A stretch of DNA of 64,000 nt, taken from positions 2,418,001 to 2,482,000 of the forward strand of contig CAWBUD010000002.1 of NCBI GenBank assembly GCA_963791945.1. Reading direction: 5' to 3'. Below, one piece after another: positions 24,699 through 37,700 of this stretch (positions within the stretch are counted from its first letter, which is position 1; each line of letters begins with the position of its first letter). Source of the stretch: PALSA-1003 sp963791945 (lineage in GTDB: Bacteria; Pseudomonadota; Gammaproteobacteria; Burkholderiales; Casimicrobiaceae). The notes under the pieces were generated by a model. That model saw only the letters and a list, made by a program, of their open reading frames with translations. It had not been told where the DNA came from and searched no databases. A program made the position numbers and the translations under genes.

Positions 24699-26447
24699 AT
24701 TCCCAACGATTTCATCCAGACGCTGTTGGCCCGGACCGACATCGTCGAGGTGATCGATCGCTACGTACCGCTAAAGAAAGCGGGCGCTAACTACGTAGCC
24801 TGCTGCCCGTTCCACAGCGAGAAGTCGCCTTCCTTCACCGTCAGCCCCAGCAAGCAGTTCTACCACTGCTTCGGCTGCGGCGCCCACGGTACGGGGATCG
24901 GCTTCCTCATGGAGTTCGGCGGGAAGTCGTTTCCGGATGCGGTCGAGGAGCTTGCACGCGAGCTCGGGCTCGAAGTGCCCCGCAGCGCGTCTTCAGGTGA
25001 CGAGGCGGCCCGGCGCGGGCAGTCCGAGGATCTTGCGGGCCTGCTTCTCCAGGCGGCCAAGTTCTATCGGGGCGCCCTCAAGGACTCGGGCCGAGCGATC
25101 GAGTATCTGCGTGAACGCGGGCTGACCGGAGCTGTCGCCGCCCGCTTCGGGATCGGTTACGCGCCGGACGAATGGCAGCCGTTGTCACACGCGCTCTCGA
25201 ACTATCAGGACAAGTTGCACGAGACGGCCGGACTGGTGATCGTGGGGGACGGCGGCAAGCGCTACGACCGTTTTCGCGACCGCATCATGTTTCCGATTCA
25301 TGATGCAAGCGGTCATGTCGTGGGTTTCGGGGGGCGGGTTATCGGCCCCGGCGAGCCCAAGTACCTGAACTCGCCCGAGACGCCGCTTTTCTCCAAGGGG
25401 CGCGAACTCTACGGCTTGTTCCAGGCGCGGCCGGCGATCCGCACCAGCGGAAAGGTCGTCGTGGTCGAGGGGTACATGGACGTGGTGGCGCTGGCCCAGT
25501 ACGGCGTCGAATACGCCGTGGCGACCCTGGGGACAGCCACGACCGCGGTACACGCTCATAAGCTCTTCCGCATCACCGATACGGTCGTCTTCTGCTTCGA
25601 CGGCGACGACGCCGGTCGTCGCGCGGCCTGGCGAGCGCTGGAGAACACCCTGCCCGTGCTGAGCGACGGGAAGCAGGCGCGGTTCCTGTTTCTCCCTGAG
25701 GGCGAGGACCCGGATGATGCGGTGCGGGCGCGAGGCAAGGATGCCTTCGAAGCCCTGGTCGAAGGGGCGGTTCCGCTGTCGGATTTCCTGCTCGCCGAGC
25801 TCTCGCGCCGCTGGCCGCCGCGCTCGGCGGAAGGCCGGGCGGCGCTGGTTGCGGCCGCGAAGCCGCTCTTGTCCAGCCTGAACGCGCCGGTGCTGGCGGC
25901 GCTCCTGCGCCGGCGCCTTGCCGAGATCGCGGGCCTCCCGGAGCGCGAGCTTGTCGCGCTGTTGCCGGTGGCCGCCGACGCGGCCCCGAAGGCCCACAAA
26001 GCCGGGCCCCCGGCTTCCAGCCGTAGCGCTCCGTCGCTGGTGCGCGGGCTCATCAAGTGTGTTCTAAGCGAGCCGGAGCTGGCTCGAAAGGTGGAGGTCC
26101 CCCGTCCCGAAGGCGACGACCCGGACGCCGCGGCGCTCGCCGCGCTGGTGGCGTTCTGCGCGGGTGCAGGCGCTCCTCTGACCACGCCGGGAGTCATGCA
26201 GCACTTCGCGGGCAGCCCGCACGAACCTGTTCTGATCGCGGCCCTGACCTCGGCCGAAAGCGAGGGGCTGGCAGGCGACGCCGTGGAAACTCAGCTCATC
26301 GACGGTGTCAGACATTACTGGACCCTGCGTCAGAGGCGGTCCGGCGCCGTAGGGGACGCGGCGCCACCCGTCGAGTTGCCGCCGGAGGAAGCCGAGCGCG
26401 CGCGCCAGCGTCGCCTAGTGCAGAGCCGGCTGACGGGCGGGACGTGA
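24696..26447 (+). CDS. dnaG: DNA primase
   Basis: 583 residues. Makes RNA primers at the replication fork. CHC2 zinc site: C37, H40, C58, C61 (CCPFHSEKSPSF, HCFGCG). RNA polymerase domain with GFGGRVIGPGEPKYLNSPET. TOPRIM core VVVEGYMDVVALAQYG and CFDGDDAGRRAAWRALE. The C-terminal DnaB-binding region (about 440-583) is variable and proline- and alanine-rich at its start. Translation may be limited by the start-codon stem. Confidence 0.96.
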   Translation: MIPNDFIQTLLARTDIVEVIDRYVPLKKAGANYVACCPFHSEKSPSFTVSPSKQFYHCFGCGAHGTGIGFLMEFGGKSFPDAVEELARELGLEVPRSASSGDEAARRGQSEDLAGLLLQAAKFYRGALKDSGRAIEYLRERGLTGAVAARFGIGYAPDEWQPLSHALSNYQDKLHETAGLVIVGDGGKRYDRFRDRIMFPIHDASGHVVGFGGRVIGPGEPKYLNSPETPLFSKGRELYGLFQARPAIRTSGKVVVVEGYMDVVALAQYGVEYAVATLGTATTAVHAHKLFRITDTVVFCFDGDDAGRRAAWRALENTLPVLSDGKQARFLFLPEGEDPDDAVRARGKDAFEALVEGAVPLSDFLLAELSRRWPPRSAEGRAALVAAAKPLLSSLNAPVLAALLRRRLAEIAGLPERELVALLPVAADAAPKAHKAGPPASSRSAPSLVRGLIKCVLSEPELARKVEVPRPEGDDPDAAALAALVAFCAGAGAPLTTPGVMQHFAGSPHEPVLIAALTSAESEGLAGDAVETQLIDGVRHYWTLRQRRSGAVGDAAPPVELPPEEAERARQRRLVQSRLTGGT

Positions 26448-26467
26448 CCCGGCCGCTGCACCACGGA

Positions 26468-26476
26468 TGTTATACT
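26468..26476 (+). promoter_or_regulatory. Extended -10 promoter upstream of rpoD
   Basis: TGTTATACT: TATACT at 26471-26476 with TG one base upstream, the same extended -10 as the rpsU promoter. No convincing -35 is visible. It lies in the 106-base gap between dnaG and rpoD. Confidence 0.5.
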
Positions 26477-26553
26477 TTGCGGTTTTCCCAAGTCGCCCCC
26501 ACCTTGGGAACAGTGAGCGATAGGGCGTGCCTTGTCGCGTGCGCAATAACGGG

Positions 26554-28926
<2,373 letters not shown>

Positions 28927-29048
28927 GGCGCTCGGGCGGCGCAACCGCCGTCCGCACGCTGGGCGGAGCGAACGCCGGCCGCGGTTCCATCGCGAGGCGC
29001 TCGCGACCGACCGTAGTCCCCGGGAGAGCGGGACGAACTCCGCGGCCG

Positions 29049-31574
29049 CTACCCGTCGCGCGCGCCAGCGCCGCCTGTCCGCGCGAAGCCGGTCGAATCC
29101 TTCCCCTCAATTGCGCTTTTCGTTTCCATTGCGGGATGATGCGCGCCTGCAAGCTCCAGCGTGGCGATCACGAGTTCGCGATCGTTTGGATCCGGCGTCG
29201 TTTCGAAGCCCAGGCCCTCGATCAGCTTGAGCATCGGGCCGTTCGCGGCCAGCACGCTGCCGATCAGCCGGCGAAACCCACGTCTGCGGGCGCAGCCGAT
29301 CAGCAGGCGCATCAATCCATGGCCGATGCCCCGCCCCTGCAGGGCGTCGGCGACGACCACCGCGAATTCGGCACTTTCGGCATCGGGGTTGGCGACGTAG
29401 CGCGCCACGCCGACGATCTTCTCCACTCGCGATCTACCGTCGAGGGCGATCAGCGCCAGCTCACGGTCGTAGTCGACCTGCGTGAATCGCGCCAGCATCT
29501 GTGGCGTGAGGTCGTGCAGATGGTGCATGAAGCGCCGGTACCGGCTCTCGTCGGACAAGCCGGCCACGAAAGCGCGTTCGGCGACGGCATCCTCGGGCCG
29601 GATCGGGCGCACGCGCAACCGGCGTCCGCCCTTGATGGTCAGCGTCGTCTCCAGCTCCACGGGGTAAGGGTGGATCGCCATGTGGCGATATCCGCGCAAG
29701 CCGGGACCGCGCTCGGCGTCGATCGCCAGCCGGGCGCCCATCGGTTTCGCCTTGCCCGGCGCGGCAGCCACCTGCATGAGGTCGAGCTCGATCACCCAGG
29801 GAAGCAAGCACGTCAGCGTCGAGACGGCCAGCAGCAGCGTCACCAGGGACTCGCGTTCCGTCGCCTGGAGCGGGCCGCAAACGGCGGCGACAAGATCGGC
29901 TGCGAGCTTGCGATTGAGCGGCGGCAGCATGACTTCCGGCGGCGCCACGGCGTGGGTGGCTCGCAGCGTTATCACCGGGCCGAAGACAGCGTCTCCGTAA
30001 ACGCCGACATCGACCAGCGAATGCGTGTGCGCCGCTCGCCGGCGCGTCGTCGAAGCCGGCGCCAGCTCGATGCCGAATGCTGCCAACAGCGCGCGCGCTT
30101 CGCGCGCCGGCAGGATGCGCGTGCCGCGCCCGCGCGCCCGCACGTGGACGCGCTCGGCGGCCGCGATGTCCGGACGGGCCATGTTCGCCTGAGGCGGCGG
30201 GGCTTCCAGAAGCCACTGCTGGTTGCGCCGATAAGCAACCAGAAACGAGAATGCCTCCACCGCGTTTTCCGGCGTGTAGAAATTGGCCAGCCCTCCGGCC
30301 TCGAGCGCAGCACCCGCCTCGGGTCGGGCGACTGCGCCCAGCCACGCGGCGAACAATGGCTTGCTCACGCCTCCGGCGGCGCGCGCGACGGCGCGCGCTG
30401 TGTCGGTCGGGGGCGCCGCCGGCGTGGCGACGTGCATCACGAGAGCGGCATCGACATTGCCGTCTGCGAGCACCACTCGCAAAGCGGATGCGAAGCGTTC
30501 AGGCGGCGCTTCTCCGCGCAGATCCACCGGGTTCTCCAGCCGCGATCCCGGCGGCAGCAAACGCAACAGCGCCGCTTTCGTCTCGCGCGTGAAGCTCGCC
30601 AGTGCGACGCCTGCGTCGACCGCCCGATCCGCGGCGAGAAGTCCCGGACCTCTTCCATTGGTGAGTATCGCGAGGCGGTTGCCGCGCGGCAGGCGGCCCT
30701 CGGCCAACACGCGGGTTGCGGCGAAGAGCTGGGTGTAATTGTGAACCCGTACCGTTCCAGCGCGCCGCAGCGCGGCGTCGAACACGAGGTCCTCGGATGG
30801 AGCACGCGGCGCGGCCATCGCCTCGCCGCGCCCCGCCTTGAGCACGACCACCGGCTTGGTGCGCGCCGCCGCACGCAGCGCCGACATGAAGCGCCGCGCG
30901 TCGCTGACCGTCTCGAGATAAAGCAGGATGCCGTCCGTTTCGGGATCGGCGAGCGCGAACTCCAGAAGTTCCCCCGTGTCGATGTCGCTTCCGGATCCAA
31001 GCGCGATGACGGAGGCAAAGCCGATGCCCGCGGAGCGGGCGAAATCGAGCAGCGCCATGGCGATCGCGCCCGACTGCGAGATCAGCGACAGGTGTCCGGG
31101 CAGCGCCGCGATGGCGCTGTAGGTTGCGTTGAGTCCCAGCGACGTTCGCATGACGCCGAACGTCTGATGGCCGAGCAGGCGGACACCGGCCGCGCGCGCC
31201 CGCTCGGACACGGCGTGCCGCCATCGGCGCTCGACGATCGCGGGCGCGTTGGGCGCGCTCGAAAGGATCGCCGCCGCCCGCAGCTGTCCACGGCTGCCGT
31301 CGAGGATCTGTGGAATCGTCACCGGCGGTGCGCAGATCACCGCGAGATCGATGCTCTTGCCGATGGCCGCCAGCGAGGCGAATGCGGGGCGACCGAGCAG
31401 GCGCCGATGGTTCGGATTGACCGCGAACAGCTCGCCCTTAAATGCGCCACCCAGCAAGTTCTCGTAGACGACGCGTCCGAGCGAATCGGGACGCTCCGAT
31501 GCGCCGATGACCGCCACCGATCGCGGAGCGAGCAGAGGCGCGAGATAATGCGCGGGAGCTGGCGTAAGGGCCAT
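29049..31574 (-). CDS. Pat-like protein: CoA-binding/acyl-CoA synthetase-like domains plus GNAT acetyltransferase
   Basis: 841 residues. Order: CoA-binding Rossmann domain (about 10-140; APRSVAVIGASERPDSLGRV), succinyl-CoA ligase-like domains (about 145-450; SLISQSGAIAMALLDFARS, LTNGRGPGLLAADRAVDAG), a shortened ATP-grasp-like part (about 485-640), and a C-terminal GNAT domain (about 650-810; RPIRPEDAVAERAFVAGLSDES and the acetyl-CoA loop LQGRGIGHGLMRLLI). This layout matches PatZ/YfiQ lysine acetyltransferases, which act on acetyl-CoA synthetase and other enzymes. The ATP-grasp part lacks much of the usual N-terminal lobe, so NDP-forming synthetase activity is unlikely. Convergent with rpoD. 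Confidence 0.83.
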   Translation of the reverse strand: MALTPAPAHYLAPLLAPRSVAVIGASERPDSLGRVVYENLLGGAFKGELFAVNPNHRRLLGRPAFASLAAIGKSIDLAVICAPPVTIPQILDGSRGQLRAAAILSSAPNAPAIVERRWRHAVSERARAAGVRLLGHQTFGVMRTSLGLNATYSAIAALPGHLSLISQSGAIAMALLDFARSAGIGFASVIALGSGSDIDTGELLEFALADPETDGILLYLETVSDARRFMSALRAAARTKPVVVLKAGRGEAMAAPRAPSEDLVFDAALRRAGTVRVHNYTQLFAATRVLAEGRLPRGNRLAILTNGRGPGLLAADRAVDAGVALASFTRETKAALLRLLPPGSRLENPVDLRGEAPPERFASALRVVLADGNVDAALVMHVATPAAPPTDTARAVARAAGGVSKPLFAAWLGAVARPEAGAALEAGGLANFYTPENAVEAFSFLVAYRRNQQWLLEAPPPQANMARPDIAAAERVHVRARGRGTRILPAREARALLAAFGIELAPASTTRRRAAHTHSLVDVGVYGDAVFGPVITLRATHAVAPPEVMLPPLNRKLAADLVAAVCGPLQATERESLVTLLLAVSTLTCLLPWVIELDLMQVAAAPGKAKPMGARLAIDAERGPGLRGYRHMAIHPYPVELETTLTIKGGRRLRVRPIRPEDAVAERAFVAGLSDESRYRRFMHHLHDLTPQMLARFTQVDYDRELALIALDGRSRVEKIVGVARYVANPDAESAEFAVVVADALQGRGIGHGLMRLLIGCARRRGFRRLIGSVLAANGPMLKLIEGLGFETTPDPNDRELVIATLELAGAHHPAMETKSAIEGKDSTGFARTGGAGARDG

Positions 31575-31720
31575 CGCAGCTGTGCCTTCCGGTGCGCGGA
31601 GTCTAGCAGCCTCGGTCGCCAGTCATCCGGCGACAGGCTGATCGTCTCCGCTATAATTGCCGCAGGATCCTGAAGGGATGGGCCTCCGGCGACCGTTCCG
31701 ACTGCTCCTGTCAATCGCGC

Positions 31721-31794
31721 GGGCCTGTAGCTCAGTCGGTTAGAGCAGAGGACTCATAATCCTTTGGTCGCTGGTTCGAGTCCAGCCGGGCCCA
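31721..31794 (+). tRNA. tRNA with CAU anticodon, probably tRNA-Ile2
   Basis: Complete cloverleaf: acceptor GGGCCTG with CGGGCCC, D stem GCTC/GAGC, anticodon stem GAGGA/TCCTT, anticodon CAT at 31755-31757, T arm GCTGG-TTCGAGT-CCAGC, discriminator A. CCA is not encoded (the next bases are CCG). The variable loop region TTGGTCG resembles E. coli tRNA-Ile2, whose CAU is modified to lysidine, more than the elongator Met type. An elongator tRNA-Met cannot be excluded by eye. Confidence 0.9.
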
Positions 31795-32020
31795 CCGGCG
31801 TCTGCGGTGATCGGCCAGTCGCCGCCGCATCCGGATGACGGAACATTGTTTCGTTGCATCGGTCTTGAATCGTAGGACTGGGTCCCGCCTCATGACAGAG
31901 GCCGGGCCGGGTCATGTAAGACTTGCAAAGTGCCGGTCTGCAAGCGGCATGCGGGTACGGCTGGCTCGAGATAGCTCCCGAAACAATAAGCTGGCAACCC
32001 GCGACAAGGGGTCATTACAC

Positions 32021-33505
32021 GTGTTTACTTGGCGCATCGCCTTGGGGGCGGTGACCGTTGCGGCGTTGACGGGCTGTACGGTCGGACCGGACTTCCAACG
32101 GCCGGAAGCACCCACTACGACCGGCTACACCGAAACGCCGCTGCCGTCGGAGACCGCGTCGGCCGCCGGCACCGGCGGCACGGTGCAGCGCTTCGTCCCA
32201 GGTGGCAACCTGCCCGCACAGTGGTGGTCGCTGTACCGGTCGGAGCCGCTCGACCGTCTCATTCGCGATGCCCTCGCGGACAGCCCGACGCTCGCCGCGG
32301 CGAGAGCCACCCTGCAGCAAGCGCACGAGAACCTGACCGCCCAGACCGGAGGGCTTCTGTATCCCGGCGTCGACGCCAACGTCTCGGCAGCGCGCGAGAA
32401 GCTCTCCAACTCGGCCTTCGGCCAGCCGGGGGCAAACATCTTCAGTCTCTACAACGCGTCGGTCAACGTGTCGTACATGCTGGACATTTTCGGCGGCAAC
32501 CGCCGCCAGCTCGAATCGCTCCAGGCGCTGGTCGACTATCAGAATTATCAGCTCGAGGGCGCGCACCTCGCGCTAACCAGCAACATCGTCACCGCGGCAA
32601 TCCGGGAGGCAGCGCTGCGCGCGCAGATTCAGAACACGCGCGAGATACTCGCGGCGGAGCAGGAGCAGGTACGCCGCGTCACCCGGCAGTACGAGCTCGG
32701 CGGCGTCGCTCGGCTGGAGCTGGTCGCGCTGCGCGCCCAGGCGGCACAGACCGAAGCCACGCTCCCGCCCCTCGAAAGCGCACTCGCCCAGACGCGTCAT
32801 CAGCTGGCGGTGCTCAGCGGGAAGCTGCCGAGCGAAGCCGCTGTTCCGGAGTTCAGTCTCGAAGCACTGCATCTGCCGGACGAGATTCCGGTCAGCGTGC
32901 CCTCGGAGCTCGCCAGGCAACGACCCGATATCCGCGCCGCGGAGTCCCTCCTGCATCAGGCGAGCGCGCAGATCGGAGTGGCCACGGCGAACCTTTATCC
33001 GCAGGTCACGCTGACCGGAAGCTTCGGTAGCCAGCAGAATCAGCTGCACAATCTCTTCGCGGGGCCGAGCATATGGAGCATTGGCGCCGGTTTGCTGCAG
33101 CCGCTGTTTCACGGCGGACAGCTGGAGCATGAGCGCCGGGCGGCGATAGCTGCCTACGAAGCTGCACAAGCGCAGTATCGGGACACGGTTCTGCAGGCGT
33201 TCCGCAATGTTGCCGACGTGCTGCGCGCCCTGGAAGCCGACGCAAGAACAGTGAAGGCGCAGGCTGACGCGGTAGCCCTCGCGCGCGACACTCTGGACCT
33301 CACGCGCAGGCAATACCAGCTCGGCGGGACGAACTACCTCACCTTGCTCGTCGCGCAGCGCCAGTTCAATCTGGCGCAGCTGAATCTCGTATTGGCGCAA
33401 GGGACCCGCTATGCGGACACCGCCGCGCTGTTCCAGGCGCTCGGCGGTGGCTGGTGGAATACCGACCGAACGCCGGCAGCCGCCCAGAACACCGGGACGA
33501 ATTGA
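32021..33505 (+). CDS. RND efflux outer membrane lipoprotein (NodT/OprM family)
   Basis: 494 residues from GTG at 32021, which has AAGGGG about nine bases upstream. The lipobox ALTGC follows a short hydrophobic leader, and TVGPDFQRP is the usual family N-terminus. Two repeats of the TolC fold are visible: PAQWWSLYRSEPLDRLIRDA, and later GGQLEHERRAAIAAYEAAQA with QYQLGGTNYLTLLVAQRQFN. An open frame extends upstream to 31835, but the lipobox position decides the start. First gene of a three-gene efflux operon, placed before the adaptor and pump. Confidence 0.9.
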   Translation: MFTWRIALGAVTVAALTGCTVGPDFQRPEAPTTTGYTETPLPSETASAAGTGGTVQRFVPGGNLPAQWWSLYRSEPLDRLIRDALADSPTLAAARATLQQAHENLTAQTGGLLYPGVDANVSAAREKLSNSAFGQPGANIFSLYNASVNVSYMLDIFGGNRRQLESLQALVDYQNYQLEGAHLALTSNIVTAAIREAALRAQIQNTREILAAEQEQVRRVTRQYELGGVARLELVALRAQAAQTEATLPPLESALAQTRHQLAVLSGKLPSEAAVPEFSLEALHLPDEIPVSVPSELARQRPDIRAAESLLHQASAQIGVATANLYPQVTLTGSFGSQQNQLHNLFAGPSIWSIGAGLLQPLFHGGQLEHERRAAIAAYEAAQAQYRDTVLQAFRNVADVLRALEADARTVKAQADAVALARDTLDLTRRQYQLGGTNYLTLLVAQRQFNLAQLNLVLAQGTRYADTAALFQALGGGWWNTDRTPAAAQNTGTN

Positions 33506-33562
33506 GCTACTCCTCCGCCCGCCGCCACGGCGCCGCAAAGAATACGAACGGAGCGATCCTCG

Positions 33563-34696
33563 ATGAAAAAACGCATGGCGATCATGCTGGTGGCCGTTGC
33601 CGTGCTGCTCGGCGGCATCGTAGGCTTCAATGTCTTCAAGGGCTACATGATGCGCAAATACATGGCCTCGGCCCCTGTTCCTCCGGCGACGGTCAGCGCC
33701 ATGAAAGCCGAATACCAGCAATGGCAGCCGCACCTCTCCGCCGTCGGAACGCTTCGGGCCGTTCGCGGCGTGGACGTCACCTCCGAAGTCGCAGGGCTCG
33801 TGCGCAGCGTCGAATTCAAGTCCGGCCAGGACGTGAAAGCGGGCCAGGTGCTCGCCCAGCTCAACGCCGATTCCGACGTGGCTCAGCTGCACGCGCTGGA
33901 AGCCGCGGCCGACCTCGCTTCCACCGTCTACGAGCGCGACAAGGCGCAGCTCGCCGCGGAAGTGATCAGTAAGGCGCAGGTCGACACCGACGCCGCCGAC
34001 TTGAAAGCCAAGCGCGCGCAGGTAGCGCAGCAGGCTGCGCTGGTGGAGAAGAAGACAATCCGCGCTCCGTTCACGGGCAGGGTCGGGATCACGATGGTCA
34101 ACCCGGGCCAGTATCTCAACGCCGGCGACAAGCTGGTGACGTTGCAGACGATCCACCCGATCTACGTGGATTTCAACCTGCCGCAGCAGCAGCTGCCGCA
34201 GGTCGCGCTGGGACAGAAGGTGTCGCTCTCGACCGATGCCTACAAGGGCACGAGCTTCGACGGCAAGGTCAACGCGATCAATCCGCGGGTCGACACGAAT
34301 ACCCGCAACGTCCAGATCGAAGCGACGCTCGAGAACCCCAAGGGGCAGCTTCTGCCCGGAATGTTCGCCACGGTCACGGTGAACTCGGGCGAAGAGCAGC
34401 GCTACCTCACGCTGCCGCAGACCACCCTCACCTACAATCCCTACGGCAGCACTGTCTTTGTGATCAAGCCCTCGGACAAGAAGGACGAGAAGGGCAATCC
34501 GGTCCTCGTCGCGCAGCAGGTCTTCGTCACGCCGGGCCCGACGCGCGGCGATCAGGTCGCCATCCTCAAAGGCATCGAGCGCGGCGACGAGGTCGTGACC
34601 AGCGGTCAGGTTAAGCTCAAGAACGGCACGCCGGTCGTCATCGACAACACCGTCGAGCCGTCGAACAGCCCGAACCCGACGCCGCAGGAACAGTAG
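33563..34696 (+). CDS. RND efflux periplasmic adaptor (HlyD/AcrA family)
   Basis: 377 residues. One N-terminal membrane anchor (MAIMLVAVAVLLGGIVGFNV). The lipoyl halves are visible as VDVTSEVAGLVRSVEFKSGQ and RAPFTGRVGITMVNPGQYLN, split by an alpha-helical hairpin (about 100-170), then beta-barrel and membrane-proximal domains (LENPKGQLLPGMFATVTVNS). It links the inner-membrane pump at 34707 with the outer membrane factor at 32021. The gap to the pump is 10 bases. Confidence 0.92.
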   Translation: MKKRMAIMLVAVAVLLGGIVGFNVFKGYMMRKYMASAPVPPATVSAMKAEYQQWQPHLSAVGTLRAVRGVDVTSEVAGLVRSVEFKSGQDVKAGQVLAQLNADSDVAQLHALEAAADLASTVYERDKAQLAAEVISKAQVDTDAADLKAKRAQVAQQAALVEKKTIRAPFTGRVGITMVNPGQYLNAGDKLVTLQTIHPIYVDFNLPQQQLPQVALGQKVSLSTDAYKGTSFDGKVNAINPRVDTNTRNVQIEATLENPKGQLLPGMFATVTVNSGEEQRYLTLPQTTLTYNPYGSTVFVIKPSDKKDEKGNPVLVAQQVFVTPGPTRGDQVAILKGIERGDEVVTSGQVKLKNGTPVVIDNTVEPSNSPNPTPQEQ

Positions 34697-34706
34697 GCGC
34701 CGCGCC

Positions 34707-37700
34707 ATGAACTTCACCGACATCTTCATCCGCAAGCCGGTACTCGCGACGACGGTCAGCCTGCTCATCCTCGTTCTCGGAGCGCGGGCGGTCACCAGCC
34801 TTACCGTGCGCCAGTATCCGCGCACCCAGAACGCGGTGGTGACGGTCTCGACCGCGTACTACGGCGCCGATGCGCAGACCGTGGCGGGCTTCATCACGCA
34901 GCCGCTGGAGGCGGCAATCGCTCAGGCCCAGGGCATCGACTACATGTCGTCGACGAGCTCGACCGGCGTGTCGACCATCCAGGCAACGCTGAGGCTCAAC
35001 TACGATGCCAATCGCGCGCTCACCGAGATCAACACGCAGGTGGCGTCGGTCCGCAATCAGCTTCCGCCGGAATCGCAGCAGCCCGTGCTCACCGTGCAGG
35101 TCGGCGAGACGATCGACGCCATGTACATGGGCTTTTTCAGCAACGTCCTGCCCAACAACGGCGTCACCGACTATCTCGTGCGCGTGGTCAAGCCGCGCCT
35201 CGACTCGGTCGAGGGCGTGCAGACTGCCGAGATCCTCGGCGCACGACAGTTCGCGCTGCGCGCCTGGCTCGATCCGCAGAAGATGGCCGCCTACGGCGTG
35301 ACCGCCACCGACGTGCGCGCCGCGCTCGCGAGCAACAACTATCTCGCGGCGCTGGGCACGACCAAGGGCCAGATGGTCAGCGTCGACTTGACCGCGGGGA
35401 CCAGCCTGCACAGCGTCGACGATTTCAAGCAGCTCGCCGTCAAGCAGAGCGGCGGCGCGATCGTGCGGCTCGAAGACGTCGCCAACGTCGTGCTGGGCGC
35501 CGAGAACTACGACTTCACGACCGCGTTCGGCGGCCGCAACTCGGTGTTCATCGGCATCAAGGTTGCGCCGGAGGCGAACGTGCTCGACGTTGCCAAGCGC
35601 GTGAGCGACGTGTTTCCCGACATCCAGGCGCAGATGCCGAACGGCGTCACCGGCGAGATCGTGTATGACGGCACGAAGTTCATCCGCAGCTCGATCACCG
35701 AGGTGGAGAAGACGCTCATCCAGGCGCTCGTGATCGTGAGCGTCGTGATCTTCCTCTTTCTCGGCAGTTTCCGCGCCGTCGCGATTCCGCTGGTCGCGAT
35801 CCCGTTGTCGCTCGTCGGCGCGTTCTTCGTGATGCTGGTGCTGGGCTACTCGATCAATCTGCTGACGCTGCTGGCACTGGTGCTGGCGATCGGCCTTGTC
35901 GTGGACGACGCCATCATCGTCGTGGAGAACGTCGACCGGCACATGAAGTTCGAGGGCAAGCCGCCGTTCGAGGCGGCCCTGCTCGCCGCGCGGGAGCTCG
36001 GCGGGCCGATCATCGCGATGACGATCGTGCTCATCGCGGTGTACGTGCCGATCGGCTTCCAGGGAGGGCTCACGGGCGCGCTGTTCACCGAGTTCGCGTT
36101 CACGGTCGCCGGCGCCGTGGCGGTCTCGGGCATCGTCGCGCTGACGCTCTCGCCGATGATGACCTCGCGCATCTTCCGCGCCGAGCAGGAGGGCAGCCGC
36201 TTCGTGCGATTCCTTGACCGCCAGTTCGAGCGCCTGCACCGCGGCTATCGCCGGGCGCTGCACAGCATGCTCGAGACCTGGATCGTGATCGTCGTCATGG
36301 GCGTCATCCTCCTCTGCGGGACGGTGTATCTGTTCATGACCTCGAAGGCCGAGCTGGCGCCGCAGGAAGATCAGGGGCTCGTGCTCAACCAGATCCTGGG
36401 TCCTCCCAATGCCACGCCGCAGCAGATGCAGCTGTACGCCACGCAGGTGTTCGACATCGCGAAGTCGCTGCCCGAGTACGACCAGATGTTCCAGATCACC
36501 GGCTTTCCCGCGGTCAACCAGGGCTTCGGCGGCGTGCTCTTCAAGCCGTGGGAGCAACGCAAGCGCAGCGCCACCGAGCTGCAGCAGGTGTTGCAGCAGA
36601 AATGGAACGGCATCGCCGGCGCCACGGTGGCCGCCTTCCAGTTCCCGCCGCTGCCGGGATCGCGCGGCCTGCCGATGCAGGTCGTGATCAAGACCACCGA
36701 GCCTTTCGAGCGCCTGAACGACGTGGCGCAGGCAGTGCTGCAGAAGGCGCGCTCGAGCGGGCTCTTCTTCTTCGTCGACACCGACCTGAAGCTCGACAAG
36801 CCGCAAGCGGTGGTGGAAGTCGACCGCGACCTCGTGACCACGCTCGGGCTGACCCAACAGGACGTCGGCGCTGCGCTGTCCGCCGCGCTCGGTGGCGGCT
36901 ACGTCAACTACTTCTCGATCGCCGGACGCTCGTACAAGGTGATCCCGCAGGTGCTGCAGACCGATCGGCTCAACACCTCGCAGGTGCTCAATTATTACCT
37001 CCGTACGCCCGACGGCGCGCTCCTGCCCACGGGGACGGTCGCGCGGGAGAAGACAACCACCGTGCCCGAGGGCATCAACCACTTCCAGCAGCTCAATTCG
37101 GCGACGATTCTGGGCGTGTACACGCCGTCGGTGTCTCAGAAGCAGATCCTCGATTACATGCGCGAGGCGGTGGCGGAGGTCGCGCCGAGCGGCTATCAGG
37201 TCGACTATTCCGGCCCGTCGCGCCAGTACGTTCAGGAGTCCGGCGGCTTCATCGTGACGCTGCTGTTCGCGATCATCATCGTGTTCCTCGCGCTCTCGGC
37301 GCAATACGAGAGCTTCCGCGACCCCGTGGTCATTCTGGTCTCGGTGCCGATGGCGCTGTTCGGTGCGCTCATCTTCATCAACCTCGGGTTCGCCACGCTC
37401 AATATCTACACGCAGGTGGGCCTGGTGACGCTGATGGGGCTCGTGAGCAAGCACGGCATCCTGATCGTGCAGTTCGCGAACCAGCTCCAGCTCGCCGGGA
37501 AGACCAAGCGCGAAGCGATCGAAGAAGCTGCGGCCGTTCGCTTGAGACCGATCCTCATGACCACCGCGGCGATGGTGTTCGGCGTGATTCCGCTGGTGGT
37601 TGCCGCGGGAGCCGGCGCTGCCGGGCGTCACGCGATGGGGCTGGTGCTGTTCACCGGCCTGTCGATCGGAACGTTGTTCACGCTCTTCGTCGTACCTGCA

